Of a stretch of 64,000 bases of DNA, positions 1-10,652 are shown piece after piece. Each line of letters begins with the position of its first letter. The stretch's first letter is position 1. A model generated the notes under the pieces. It worked only from the letters and a program-made list of their open reading frames with translations. It was not told the DNA's origin and did not search any database. Made by a program: the position numbers and the translations under genes. This DNA comes from Astrothelium macrocarpum (lineage: Eukaryota; Ascomycota; Dothideomycetes; Trypetheliales; Trypetheliaceae). The DNA lies in assembly GCA_021030915.1 (NCBI GenBank), contig JAGEMR010000050.1:1-64000 (forward strand), in the 5' to 3' direction.

Positions 1-1731
1 TTTATCTCTTCCGATTTTTCTTTTTTTGATGCAGTCTTTGTTGGTCGTCCACGGCGACGTTTCATATGCGGCTTCTTCTCTGATATATATGCAATTTATA
101 ATACATTCGCAGTTGTATAAATATTAATACCCTCTAATTCGACTCTTTTATTTTTAGTATTGCGCTTTCGTTTATCAAAAAGTTCTGATTGATTTGCCAA
201 TTGTTTGGCCATAATGGCGATTGTTGCGTTTTGAAATTCGCAGAAACGTGTCATACACTCAGCATAACGCTTTACAGACGAACCAATTATATTATTTTTG
301 TCCAAAATTTTTATGAATTTTTTGTTTGATTTGATAAATGCAACAATTTCTGAAGGAGAGTTCTTTAACAATGAATGATCCAAATTATCTGAATCAGATG
401 ATGTGGAAGTTTTTGTATATAGCGATGATTGTGTCTGAGGCAATTCATCCAAAATTCGTCTGCGATTCAAAGATATTATATCTGCGCCTCGAAAATCAGC
501 ACGAATGTTTTCCTTTGATATAGCCATATTACGTGCCTGAATGAATATCTCAATCCATTCTGTTTTAGGCGTCCGTTATATGCTGAATTTATAAAACGTA
601 GCTGTTTCGTTTATATGAAACCGTTTGAATACAGAAAATACATCCACATCAAACGATTGAAATATATACGAATAATACGGTGGTATAATTATAAGATCGA
701 TTTTGTTTTTCATATAATAGGTGATAAATTTGGCCTGAATATGGCTGCCGTGGCCATTTGCGATGAGGAGATGTCTGCGATTCCCACATCATTCGCGTAT
801 TAAAGGATCAAAAATCTCAATCAATCAATATAATACCAATTCATTTGACGTCCAGCCATTTTTATTAATTGCGAAGCGATATTCTGATGGTATTTCTGCG
901 AATAGCCAATGTGAATTCAATTATACATTTTTGAAGATTAAAAGAGGCGTAAATACCTCGTCTGCTGCACTAATACATTCAATCATTATAATCCATTCTT
1001 ATTTATCTGTCATAACCTTTTGTTTCTTTTTTATATCAAAATGAATTAACATCTTAAATGATTATTCTTCATCAATACCGAATTCTGATTCGTTCATATT
1101 ATAGATATCTGAAATATTATATCCATATTTTTTTTATTGCGTTTCGAATGTATCAAATTAATGATTCACCGTTTTTATAATTATTCCATTCATATAAGTA
1201 GATTCTAACTGACCAACGTATATATTGCGAATTTGAGAATATCGTTTGATAAAACGTTCGATCCAATTGGCGCCAATAAATTCAAAATAGATTTATACGG
1301 AATGCAGATGGGACGCGTGATGAACGCGCTTTTCTCATAAAAATTCAATAAATTTAATCAACAATGAATATATAATTGGAATTCCTATAATAATATATCG
1401 CTTGATCTAATGAATTAAAATTGATTCTTCAGTATTTATTAAAAATTGTTATAATTCTTTAACAGCTATTGGTGATAAACCGCCGTTTAACCTGCGTCTT
1501 AACATCAAATATGGAATTTTAAATTCTCATATAATTTCACGAATTGATAAAAATGAATTTTTAAAAAATATATCACGAATAATTTGTATTTGCTTTTCAA
1601 TTTTCATGTTTTTTGAAAAATTTTGAATTATTATGATTGAATGCATACGAATTATATGCTAATCGTATGCGGAACGTATGTACAGCGTGAGCCACGCGGT
1701 GGTGTGGTTCATAACACCGTGGTAGACCCTA
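1..1731 (-). mobile_element. RIP-degraded Fot1/pogo-type (Tc1-mariner superfamily) DNA transposon, left end outside the window
   Basis: Read on the minus strand, a dead transposase runs from about 1606 to the left edge. In order I see a CENP-B/HTH-like N-terminus with a DRL-like 'RRRLNGG' block (about 1475-1495), 'GANWIERFIKRY' (about 1235-1270), the first catalytic block as 'NMNESEF' (about 1080-1100), 'NGWTSNE' (about 850), the second block as 'NGHGSH' (741-758), the third as 'QSFDVDVF' (about 640-660), and a basic 'KRRRGRP' tail near 40-60. In live Fot1/pogo enzymes the first two blocks carry Asp; here both read Asn, while the third Asp remains. At least nine in-frame stops occur, mostly at positions that were probably Gln, Arg or Trp codons, with frameshifts. 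The longest surviving open stretch is 96-527. The pattern fits RIP. The element cannot encode an active enzyme. Confidence 0.85.
1654..1731. repeat. Possible terminal inverted repeat / hairpin at the right end of the Fot1-like element
   Basis: A short stretch of normal G+C content lies just outside the transposase N-terminus. It contains an imperfect hairpin: CCACGCGGTG near 1692 pairs with CACCGTGG near 1716. On the minus strand it would begin TAGGGTCTACC. Pogo/Fot1 elements duplicate TA at insertion, and a TA lies at 1730-1731. The opposite terminus is outside the window, so the match between the two ends cannot be checked. Confidence 0.35.
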
Positions 1732-1893
1732 ATATTATATATTTTCTTTCAATATTTATAATATAAATGAAAAAAATTTCGTCATTAATCAAATTAATAA
1801 ATAATATTATATTTTTATAAAATCAATTTATGAAAATGATTAATTTTATAAATCAGATATAAATAATTTATATAAATAGATTATTATTTTAAT

Positions 1894-2127
1894 TGTTGAG
1901 AATATACAGTTCAGGAGGATAATATCGCTTAGGGATCCCAGTCAGGATTAGCGTAAGGAGAAGAGGACTTCGTCCGCTTCTCCTCCATCATCTCATCTGT
2001 AACTATCAACACACTAGCTAGCGCACCAGCAAGTAACACAGTTGGCAGTTCCTTCTACAGTAGCTCTGTGAGCGTTATCCTGAGTGTCCTTACTTCCACT
2101 GCACCATCGAATGACCTGTACTCAACA
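1894..2127. mobile_element. Solo LTR of an LTR retrotransposon (234 bp), not RIP-mutated
   Basis: The segment begins TGTTGAG and ends CTCAACA, so the termini form the inverted TGTTGA...TCAACA expected of an LTR. It is flanked by identical 5-bp sequences, TTAAT at 1889-1893 and TTAAT at 2128-2132, the target duplication size typical of LTR elements. Inside, base composition is balanced, unlike the A+T-saturated DNA on either side, and there is a strong hairpin around 1955-1983 (GGAGAAG-a-GGAC with GTCC-g-CTTCTCC). No internal retrotransposon sequence is attached, so it is a solo LTR left by recombination. Termini of this style occur in Copia- and Gypsy-type elements; the superfamily cannot be told from the LTR alone. 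Confidence 0.85.
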
Positions 2128-2132
2128 TTAAT

Positions 2133-3527
2133 AATAATTTATATGAATAGAATAAATTTATCTTTTTTATTTATTTATGATTCAAAAATAAATTTAATTC
2201 AAAATTTCTGATTTCAAAATTTTAATCCGATTATTTATAAATATAATTTCATAATATCGTTAATAAATTGGACGAATGATATAATCGAATTTATTTAATT
2301 AAAAAAAATATTTAATAAATATATCAAAATTAAATTGAAAAATATAAAATATTATTATTTTTTAATAATAAATAATCATAAAAATCATATAATAATAAAA
2401 TTCTTTAATTATTATCATCATAATTAAATTCTGATAACGATTTATTCTTTTTATTTGATTTATTATCTTTAATTATTAAATATGAATTTATTCAATTCAT
2501 TAATCATATATTATTCTAATTATTTAGACGAATAAATATATCAAATATAAGATATCAGTTATTTCATTAAAAATATTTTCTTTAGATTATTTTGATAGAT
2601 ATATTAATAAATATTTATTATTAAAAATATCATTAATGAATGATTTCAAACCGGATTTTATTCATTTAATTCAATTATAATATTTAATCAAATATCAATT
2701 CAATAATCAGAATATTATTATAAAAATTTAACAAATTCAGAATTTTTTATAAAAATTATAAATATTCATTAATATCATCTGAAATCAAATTTAAAATCAT
2801 ATATGAATCTTCAATTCATAAAAAAATTGGATCAATTTACAATCAAATATATAAAAATGAAAATCGAAAATAATATCATCAAATACGAAAATAAAAATTT
2901 CAGAAAAATAATAAAATATAAATAGAAATATATAAAATATTATAAAATTATAAAAATATTTATTAAATATGATAAAACGATATTCTAAAATTCTATCAAA
3001 ATATAATTCCATCATAAATAATTGGAATAAAAGAAATAAAAGAAGAAATATAAAAAATAATAACAGGAAACTGAAAAGATAAAAAAATAAATTATTAAAT
3101 AAATTGAATTTAAGATAAAAGCTGAACATTGATATATCCGTGAAAAAATTTAGCAGAAACGTCAATAATAATATGAAATTAAAAAACAGTAGAAATAGAA
3201 GATTCAGAAATAAAAGATTATTTCGAAATAATTACGAAATAAAATAAAATAAAATAAAATATCAAAACGTAATATTATTATATTAATTAAAAAATTTCAA
3301 AATATAATATTAGATATTGATAAATCTTTAAATGAACTGAATGCGGCTTCTCATTTTATTCATTTTCAATATTAACACAAACATTCACAACACTTCAATA
3401 ATTAAATTTAACGATGATATTTATTCATATAAATTTCAGCTACATTTTAAAATTAATCTCACTTTAATTATTATTATGGTTATTGAATTAAATGAATTCG
3501 AATTTATGGTATTGAGAATTTGGTGGG
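2133..3527. repeat. A+T-saturated island, probably RIP-destroyed repeat DNA
   Basis: This stretch is almost entirely A and T, with only scattered G or C. It holds no credible gene: the open frames present, such as 2797-3165 on the minus strand (Phe/Leu/Ile only), are composition artefacts. The makeup is what RIP leaves of old transposons, but no retrotransposon or transposase motif survives that I can name. Confidence 0.6.
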
Positions 3528-4051
3528 TGTGCACGGAGCGTGCCTGTGCACGGAGCCGGGACTACTCCTATGATGGCTCCGAAAATTGGAAAACTCGACT
3601 CGTTCAGTTCGTGGTTCTACTTTTCTCTACTTTAGTGGTAACTTTGATGGTCGAGAGCCATAATCGAAAACTTAAAGCACTTTGCCACATTAAGCGTTTC
3701 CTGAATCACAAATCAGCCAAACTAATCGGGAGCATGACTCCTGAGACTTTGAGTGCACCCATAGGGCTTTTTCAGATGAATAATGATCTTTCTCTCCGAC
3801 TGGGCACTATTGGCCGCATAATAGCCACAATACCTGGATCAGCCATCGAATTTGCTGCATGAAATCTCGCTTTACACTCTGCATGGCGAACAGGAGTAAG
3901 CATGGGATATTCTTGAAATAACATTTTATTAGAAGATGGACTGGCTACCGATATGTAACTAAGCATAGCAAGCATGGGGTATCGTAATATGAGACTTAAA
4001 AGACATTTGAAGTTCAAATCCTCCGGCTAATCAGGTATTCTGATTCATCGA
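3528..4051. other. Boundary segment between the A+T island and gene-rich DNA; no gene recognised
   Basis: Composition changes sharply at about 3525. The new segment opens with a 12-bp direct repeat, TGTGCACGGAGC at 3528-3539 and 3545-3556. A minus-strand open frame at 3772-4017 (81 codons) continues upstream only through stop codons and matches nothing I recognise; it may be an old mobile-element fragment. The sequence at 4006-4030 resembles a tRNA T-arm but no matching acceptor stem was found. Confidence 0.4.
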
Positions 4052-5113
4052 TCAAACATCACGCACAGTTCCCTGAGGAGCACCTTCTGCTGGAGAAGTG
4101 GCGAGACCTATTCCATAATTCTCTTCTTCTCCCCACCCCACCCTTGGCGTAGTGCGAGTTGCGGATGCCAAGGGACTAGTTCTACGATCGTCCCGTGCTG
4201 GGGGCGTTCCATGGCGCCTTTCTAACAATGGCTGCTGCATCTGCTGTGTTGTTTGCGCGGGCACGAGTTGGCCTTTCTCCCGAAGATCCGCAATGATCTC
4301 TTCTGCAATGGCCTGGGCATCCTTCCGCGTTCGTTTCGAACGTCGAGCGTGGGTATCGCAGCATGCCCATACAAACAGAGTGAAATGAATGAGTACCGCA
4401 ATGGCCTGGCAGGCTACCGCCGCCCACTCAATACTGGCTCGATGGTTTTTTTCCTGCCACAATTCATTTACGAGCGCATCTTCTTGTGCACATGAATCAA
4501 AGTCCGGGCAGGTCCTGTTGTAGTTGCCGTATAGACCGTCGTAGTACGGGTCATAATATCCAGGGTCGGAGGTGGTATTGAAGACCCAAGTGCCGTTGGG
4601 TTGAAGGTAGTAAAAGCCACCGCTCTCAGGATCTTCGATGGATCCGTAGCTACCGAATGTACCGACCGAGTATGCAGCTGATGCGGCGAACAAAGTAGTA
4701 ACAATTAATGCGAGCCAGAGAACGAGGTCAACACCAACAGCAGCGCCTGGATGTATTGGTCGTTTGCGCAACAGGAGTACCAGAATGCAAACCGTCCCCC
4801 AGATGAAGGATAGAGGAAGCTAATGGCGTTGTTAGTGTTGACTTTTTGAAATGTATTGAGGGCATCTTACAGTGATGAGACCCCATGGAATGCCCCAGTC
4901 CTCTAAAAACTCTTCAACTCCGCTTGAACCTATGAGATTCACGGTGCTGGTGGCCCACGCAATACAACCTATTCCAATTACTGCAACGATGAGAAGAATC
5001 ACCCGGAGACCAAATTTCCACGGCCAAAGTCTCTCTCCAGCAGAGAGTTTTTGCGCAAACGTAGGATTCTGGGCCTCGATTGCCTCAGTCTCGCCTCTTT
5101 CGATAGAGGCCAT
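4052..5113 (-). CDS. Four-helix membrane protein, MARVEL-like architecture
   Basis: Exons are 5113-4871 and 4819-4052, joined across a 51-bp GT-AG intron in phase 0, giving 336 residues. Hydrophobic segments lie at about residues 34-58, 82-100, 108-132 and 205-230, the four-helix layout of fungal MARVEL-like proteins. The loop between helices 3 and 4 is acidic and aromatic, with two possible N-glycosylation sites (NGT, NTT) and two Cys that could form a disulphide. The cytosolic tail of about 100 residues is rich in Gln, Arg, Thr and Pro. The start was chosen as the first ATG of the only open frame, 'MASIERGETEA'. Probable location is the plasma membrane or secretory pathway; its biochemical role is unknown. 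It is the first intact gene beside the repeat island. Confidence 0.75.
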
Positions 5114-6039
5114 TGTATTTGTGAAAGAAAAGAACGAATGACTGGATTTTAGTAGATAAGGATCGGCAGTCTATATGAAGACCATGATGGAGAAAGGAGG
5201 AACTAATTTAACATTCCCCCAAAGTTTGACAATGTCCGCGGTTTAGGCAGCGCCGCGGTGCTTTAACTGTTTTGTGTCAAGTCGCAGGTGAAAGGAGCTC
5301 GCTAGATTGTTTAATGCACCAGAAATAGATTTTCCGCCGCCTTGGACGTCGGATATGACTAGTGAGTGGCATGGCTAGCCTATTGCCCCTATGGTCCGGT
5401 AGAGAAGACCAATACGCTCATACGAGACGCCAGGGATGCCTAGATCTACCTAATCCTGCCAAGATCATGCTAATTTGTCGTGGAGACACCCATTTTACTC
5501 AGCCCGATACTAAGCGCTTCGTCTTCTCGGAAGATACACGTGATACGGGTGACTGAAAATTCGACCGATTTGGCGAAGCCACGAAGCCACTGTGGCACTG
5601 AATTGGGGAAAATTTCTTTTTGTCTACCTAAACTACCAGGCCCACATTGACGGCGTTTCTGACGTCAAAGCGCATGTAAACAAAGGACAGGAGGTGCTTG
5701 AGCCTCATTGTTGGCCACAAGCGCCGTGCTCGTTTGCTCTTACGTTTCATGATCATTGTATGGCGAAGTCTGTCCTCGAGTGCAAGCGTGCTTGATGGAT
5801 TAGCTGGAAGGCCTGGATTCCTTGCTGGGGCTAATGATGACCAGTGCCTTGGTAATCGCAAGTAAAAGACCAGGATAGCGGGGATTAAACGACTGGCTTC
5901 TGGCCTCCGAACTGCGCCGTACACCTGATTCGTTCCCAGAATCTGGCGGAAGTATCCTTGGCAGTGGCCTTTTCGATCTCACAAATGAGTTTCAGCATCT
6001 ACCTACGCTTGAAGGGAATTGGTCCTCGAAGAAACGAGG
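5114..6039. other. Intergenic region between divergent genes; no gene seen
   Basis: 926 bp separate the start of the four-helix protein gene from the start of the DUF2985 gene, so the promoters of both must lie here. Short open frames at 5362-5556 and 5592-5795 lack recognisable similarity and are probably chance. Confidence 0.5.
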
Positions 6040-8286
6040 ATGGATGCGGCCGACCGGACGAGGGATTTTGCCCATGAAGATATCGCATTGCAAGCCAGAG
6101 CCGCAGACAATGCTACGCCTCAACCTTCACCGGCAACCAATTACCGGAATAACTCACGACTTAGACCTGACCAACAACTCCTCAGGCCTGCTCTACGGCA
6201 ACAGACCTCACGTCCTAGTATAAGGATATCGCGTGTCCCCTCTGCCCAAAATGCACCCCGACCGCAACCTCAGCCGGAATCAGGCGCAACGAGCGCCAAC
6301 GACACCATGGCAAACCCCGGAAGACGGAGAAGCAGTTCAGAACCACAACGAATGTCCTTGCCTGCAAGGAACGATGGTGCGCTGTCAAGAACGCCGACAA
6401 GAGCTTCCCGAATGGAGCCGGTAGAAGAGGAATCTTCTCGTGCCGCTGCTGGACGGCCAAGGTCGTTGACACCTGAGCCAAATCAACAATTACTGCCAGG
6501 ACTCACTGTGCCTCCAGCAGAGGCTACGGCTCCTGCTCCAGGCATGCTCCGACGTGCCAGCGCCGCTTTCGGCTCGGCCATAGGCCTCAGTGGCAAGCGT
6601 GGCTCTGTTCCAAATGACAACGCTGCACCTCCCGGGATCGACCCAAACAAGGAGTATGAATCGCAACTGGTAGATCTACTGGATGTTGTTGGTAGGTGTT
6701 ATTATATCATAGCCCTGAGTCTCTGGATTTTGCTGACTTGCATAAGACCCTGAAGTGGCTACCCTTTCAACACTCACAAATGTACAAAATTCCCTATTTA
6801 TTCCCGACCTTGGACCCATCTTCAATAGACGCCCCACATATACCCTTTCACGCCGAGCCAGCGATACACCGACAGAAGGCACAACAGGTCCTTTGGTGCG
6901 ACCTCCGACTATTCACGAGCATGAAGATGTCGCTCCAGACGAAAAAGCTGACACCGAATCCTCAGAGCCTGATGAAGAGAGGCCGTCCATAGGGCGCTCA
7001 AATACATTGAGTACAATTACATCGACAATTAGTGAGAGCCGATATGCTGTCAAGCCCGAGAACTTTTCATTCGAGGGCTGGTCTGCTCAAGATAAGGCCG
7101 AGATCAATGATCACGTCCGTCATCAGCTTCATTCGCGAAGGTCAAAACTGAAGAGAGGGTGGAGAGGCTTCAAACAATACATTCGGAAACCACTTGGCCT
7201 TTTTGTCTTCATATACGCAACTTTAATCACTCTTTTCGGCGCCGCTTGGGTACTATTTTTAATTGGTAAGTTTGGTTTATCCGTCTGCTCGTCCATCCAT
7301 TATCCCTGTTTCGTCAATCTAAAACTTACTTGGCGCTAGGCTGGATTAATGTTGGAGGGCGCAAAGACTATATCATCAATGTTATAGACAACGTGCTTGT
7401 GGCCCTCTTTGCCATTATCGGTGATGGGCTTGCTCCATTTCGAGCTGTTGATACATACCACATGATTTTCATTGCTCACTATCATCATCTCACTTGGCGA
7501 TTGCGAAAAGAGAAAGCTCTACCTAAATTGCAAGATGAAAACGATCTTCCGTCCAAACGACCTGCCAACTTCGACATTGAGGCCTCTGCTGATGCCGCCA
7601 CCATCGCAGCCCGAGCCGAAGAAAAGGAAGAGTTGACCGTCCTGACGCCGAAACAACAACAGAAGCTGCAGCACCACCAAGAAAATTTCTCCAAATCCCA
7701 CACCTTCTACAAGCCCCACGAAACCGAAACCCACCACGCCTTCCCACTCCGCCTCCTCGTCGCGGTCGTCGTCCTGCTCGACTGCCACTCCCTCCTCCAA
7801 ATCGCGCTTGGCACGTGCACCTGGTCCATCAGCTACCACCACCGGCCGTTCGCGCTCACCACCGTCATCCTCTGCTGCTCCATCAGCTGCAACATCGCGG
7901 CGGGCGTGACCATCACCGTCGGCGACCGGCTCACGCGCAAGAAGGACGTCATCGAGCGCATGTTCCGCCAGGAGCTCACCGAGCACGCCATCAAGAAGCT
8001 CGAGAAGCGCAAGAAGAAGGAGAGCAAGCGCAACCGCGAGCTGGACGGGACGAGACCCGGTGTCGAGACGGTGCTGGAGGAGTCGGAGCCCAATACCCCG
8101 GGTTTGTCGAGGAAGGGAGATCCGCTGGGCCAAGAGGAGGATGAAAAACCGCCCGTGCCGAAGCTGAGGGTGGTGAGTGCGGATCATAGCTTGTCGGAGA
8201 CGCCGGAGAGCTCGTCGGTGCAGCAAACACCGGTTATGGAGAGGCCGAGGCCCGTTGATCGGATGGAGTACGATGAAACAACATAA
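6040..8286 (+). CDS. DUF2985-family integral membrane protein
   Basis: Exons are 6040-6691, 6747-7265 and 7340-8286 (introns of 55 and 74 bp, both GT-AG), giving 705 residues. The first 360 residues are disordered, Pro/Ser/Arg-rich and probably cytosolic. The conserved core starts at a transmembrane helix (about 368-391), followed by 'GWINVGGRKDY', 'GDGLAPFRAVDTYHMI' and 'HYHHLTW', the signature of the fungal DUF2985 family. Two further helices lie at about 527-545 and 556-575, then a basic coiled stretch and an acidic tail. The start is the first ATG in frame (MDAADRTRDF); an upstream TTG extends the frame seven codons but is unlikely to be used. Function is not established for the family. 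Third-codon-position G+C rises abruptly near 7720. Confidence 0.85.
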
Positions 8287-9033
8287 CGTATGGAGTTGTG
8301 GTTGGGAGTTGGATTCGTTTTGAATCATTCGTAGTATATAGTTTGGATGACTAATTTTTATAGATAGATTTTTGGATACCTTGCATGATTGAGCCCCATC
8401 CCAAGTTATGGATGATTGTGGCCGAAAATATCAAATTTGATCATGTGCATACAATGTTCTATTCCTAAACTTGTTTCAACACAGCGCTGTGCATTTCTAT
8501 GTTTGCAACTCCCGGGAGAGCCACAGCGCCTGAGGCTGAAACATCTAAATCAGAATGATGATGGGAAGCATTCATAAATGAGCACTGCCACAGTGCTGAT
8601 TCAGGATAATCAGCAGTCTTTAGTGCTGAGATGTTTGGTGAACTCGTGACGACTTGGAAATTCCAGTAAAGTTTGGGCTCTCTAAAGAAGAGATACACCG
8701 GTGCTGCTTACTCAGGATAGACAAGATGGTTTCATCTTTTCACGTCCTTGCCCAAAGCCGCCGCTGCGTGGGCCAGTACCCCGAACGAGATGTGGTGTTA
8801 CCAAATTATCTCGCTTGGTAGCCTGTGCGGTCGTTCGTTCCATCTCACTGTCAAGGCACGGTCAATAAGTTTCGTGTATCATTGGAAACCAAGACTTCCG
8901 CCTGCAATCTTTGACCTGCATCCAGCGGGACTACCCCGTGACCTTGTGCCATCAGACCAAGTGCCGTCCGTTTGGAGCACTTCAGATGTCCAAACAACCT
9001 GTAACCAAATTAAGGAAACGGAATTCCTTTTGA
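8287..9033. other. Convergent intergenic region; no gene seen
   Basis: Both flanking genes end here, so this is shared 3' sequence. No recognisable coding region, RNA gene or repeat was found. The open frame at 8748-9212 runs into the BCKDHA gene antisense and is a shadow. Confidence 0.5.
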
Positions 9034-10426
9034 CTAAATCTCAAGTCCCTTCCTTCCATCCTCAAAGTCTTCGAGATCGTATTCACTTGGGTATCGATCG
9101 AGCACATCGCCTAGTTGTTTCATTTGTTCCCTACTTTCCTCAGTCAATTCTGCGTACACATCTTCAAACATCGCTCGCAGAGGCGGCTTCTTCTCCGCTT
9201 CGGCCCTATTAAAAGCAGCTAGTACTTCTTTTCTTGTAGCGCTCCGAACTTCTCTTTCTTGTTGTTCGTTCCACCAACCCCGGCTCTCCATAAACTTTCG
9301 TAGCCGCGTTATCGGATTGTCACGTCTCTTCCAATCTTCGACTTCTACTTTTGCGCGATATGCAAATGAGTCATCAGATGTACTATGATGGCTAACACGA
9401 TATGACATCGCCTCAACAAGAATAGGTCGACCGCCGTCTTCAAGACAAAGCTCACGGGCTCGTTGCGTAGCCTCGCGGACAGCAAGAATGTCATTTCCGT
9501 CAACCCGAATGGTGTCAATGCCATAGCCGACGCCTCTGCTGGCGATGCCATCACCTCGATATTGTTCAAGGGTGGGAGTAGAAATTGCGTATCCATTATT
9601 CCGGCATATGAAGATGACCGGACAGGACCGAGTGGCGGCGATATTGAGTGCGGCATGAAAATCGCCTTCAGATGCGGCTCCTTCGCCAAAGTAGCAAGCC
9701 ACACATCGCGGAGGAGATTGCGGATTCTGTAGATGTTGCATCTTTAGGGCATAAGCAGCGCCTGCTGCTTGCGGTATTTGAGTGGCCAAAGGAGACGATA
9801 TCGTGTGAATGTTGAGTTTTTTGCTCCCATAGTGGACAGGCATGTTCCGTCCAAGTCCGCTGTCATTGCGGTTCGAGAACAATTGGCTCATGAACTCGTC
9901 CAAAGTAAAGCCTCTATATTGGAAAATTCCTGTCTCTCTATATTGTGCAAAGATGACATCTGAAGGATCCAGGGCAGATGTAGAACCGATAGCAATGCCC
10001 TCTTCACCTGCGGAAACCATGTAAAAGCTGATCCGACCTTGGCGTTGAGCATCGAACATGATAATATCCATGATGCTGACTGTCAGCATATCCTTATACC
10101 AGCGTACAGCCTCTTCTTGCGATACCTTGACTTCCTTTCCCTTTTGGATCATTACACCTTCCTGGTCAAGGACTCGGTATGTAGGCATTGCATTCTTCTC
10201 GCTTGGCCGTTCAAACGAAAGTGTGTTTGTAAATTTACTGTTGACTGCACCTGGGAAATGAACCCTGACGAAGGGAATGAGCTCCTGTTCATCTTATCAC
10301 GTCCCTGATATCTTACCGATCTGAACCTGGCCTCTGTGACACAGACTGCCATCGTTTGCCAACCAATGGTCGCCATGGTGTAATTGGGGAGCGTAGGCTC
10401 AACCGGTGTCGACCGGCACGAAACAT
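9034..10426 (-). CDS. BCKDHA: 2-oxoisovalerate (branched-chain keto-acid) dehydrogenase E1 subunit alpha, mitochondrial
   Basis: Exons are 10426-10317 and 10264-9034 (52-bp intron), giving 446 residues, close to the 445 of the human subunit. The first exon encodes an Arg-rich, Asp/Glu-poor mitochondrial presequence (MFRAGRHRLSLRSP...). The intron joins 'RPGSD' to 'RVHFPGAVNSKF', which restores the family's conserved entry into the mature protein. The thiamine-diphosphate motif is present (GEGAASEGDFHAALN ... FICRNNGYAIST), and so is the regulatory loop 'YRVSHHSTSDDSFAYR', which in animals carries the inhibitory phosphoserine. With E1 beta, E2 and E3 the enzyme decarboxylates keto acids derived from Val, Leu and Ile in the matrix. 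E1 beta is not in this window. The gene is head-to-head with COQ5, 226 bp apart. Confidence 0.95.
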
Positions 10427-10652
10427 TTCGTCAACCAGGATTTAGGATGCTCGTCTCTGTTGAAGCTCGAAGTTCTAGTAGAAAAGTAAAATGTGGAAGG
10501 TCCTATTTTCATCGTATATCGAGGAAAGAGACGGTAAATAAAAAGATGATGACGGTTACTGTCGGCATTCTGGAATGTTGTTCCCCGGAGCAAGCTCCAA
10601 CACCACAAATTGCCAGTACCAATCCAAGACGATTCAGTCCATTGTCGTAAAG
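10427..10652. promoter_or_regulatory. Shared divergent promoter of BCKDHA and COQ5
   Basis: 226 bp lie between the two start codons, which face away from each other. Both promoters and both 5' leaders must fit here. I see an A-rich stretch near 10532-10548 but no confident TATA box or named activator site. Confidence 0.6.

Noticed and set aside
2797..3165. 122-codon open frame on the minus strand
   Set aside because: Nearly all Phe, Leu, Ile, Tyr and Asp from A+T-saturated DNA; no motif and no plausible promoter or intron structure.
3936..4035. tRNA-like segment with a T-arm-like GTTCAAATCC
   Set aside because: No pairing acceptor stem or D-arm could be found upstream, so a tRNA gene is not supported.
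7519..8328. 269-codon antisense open frame over the DUF2985 gene
   Set aside because: Opposite a strongly supported conserved gene; it exists because GC-ending codons remove antisense stops.
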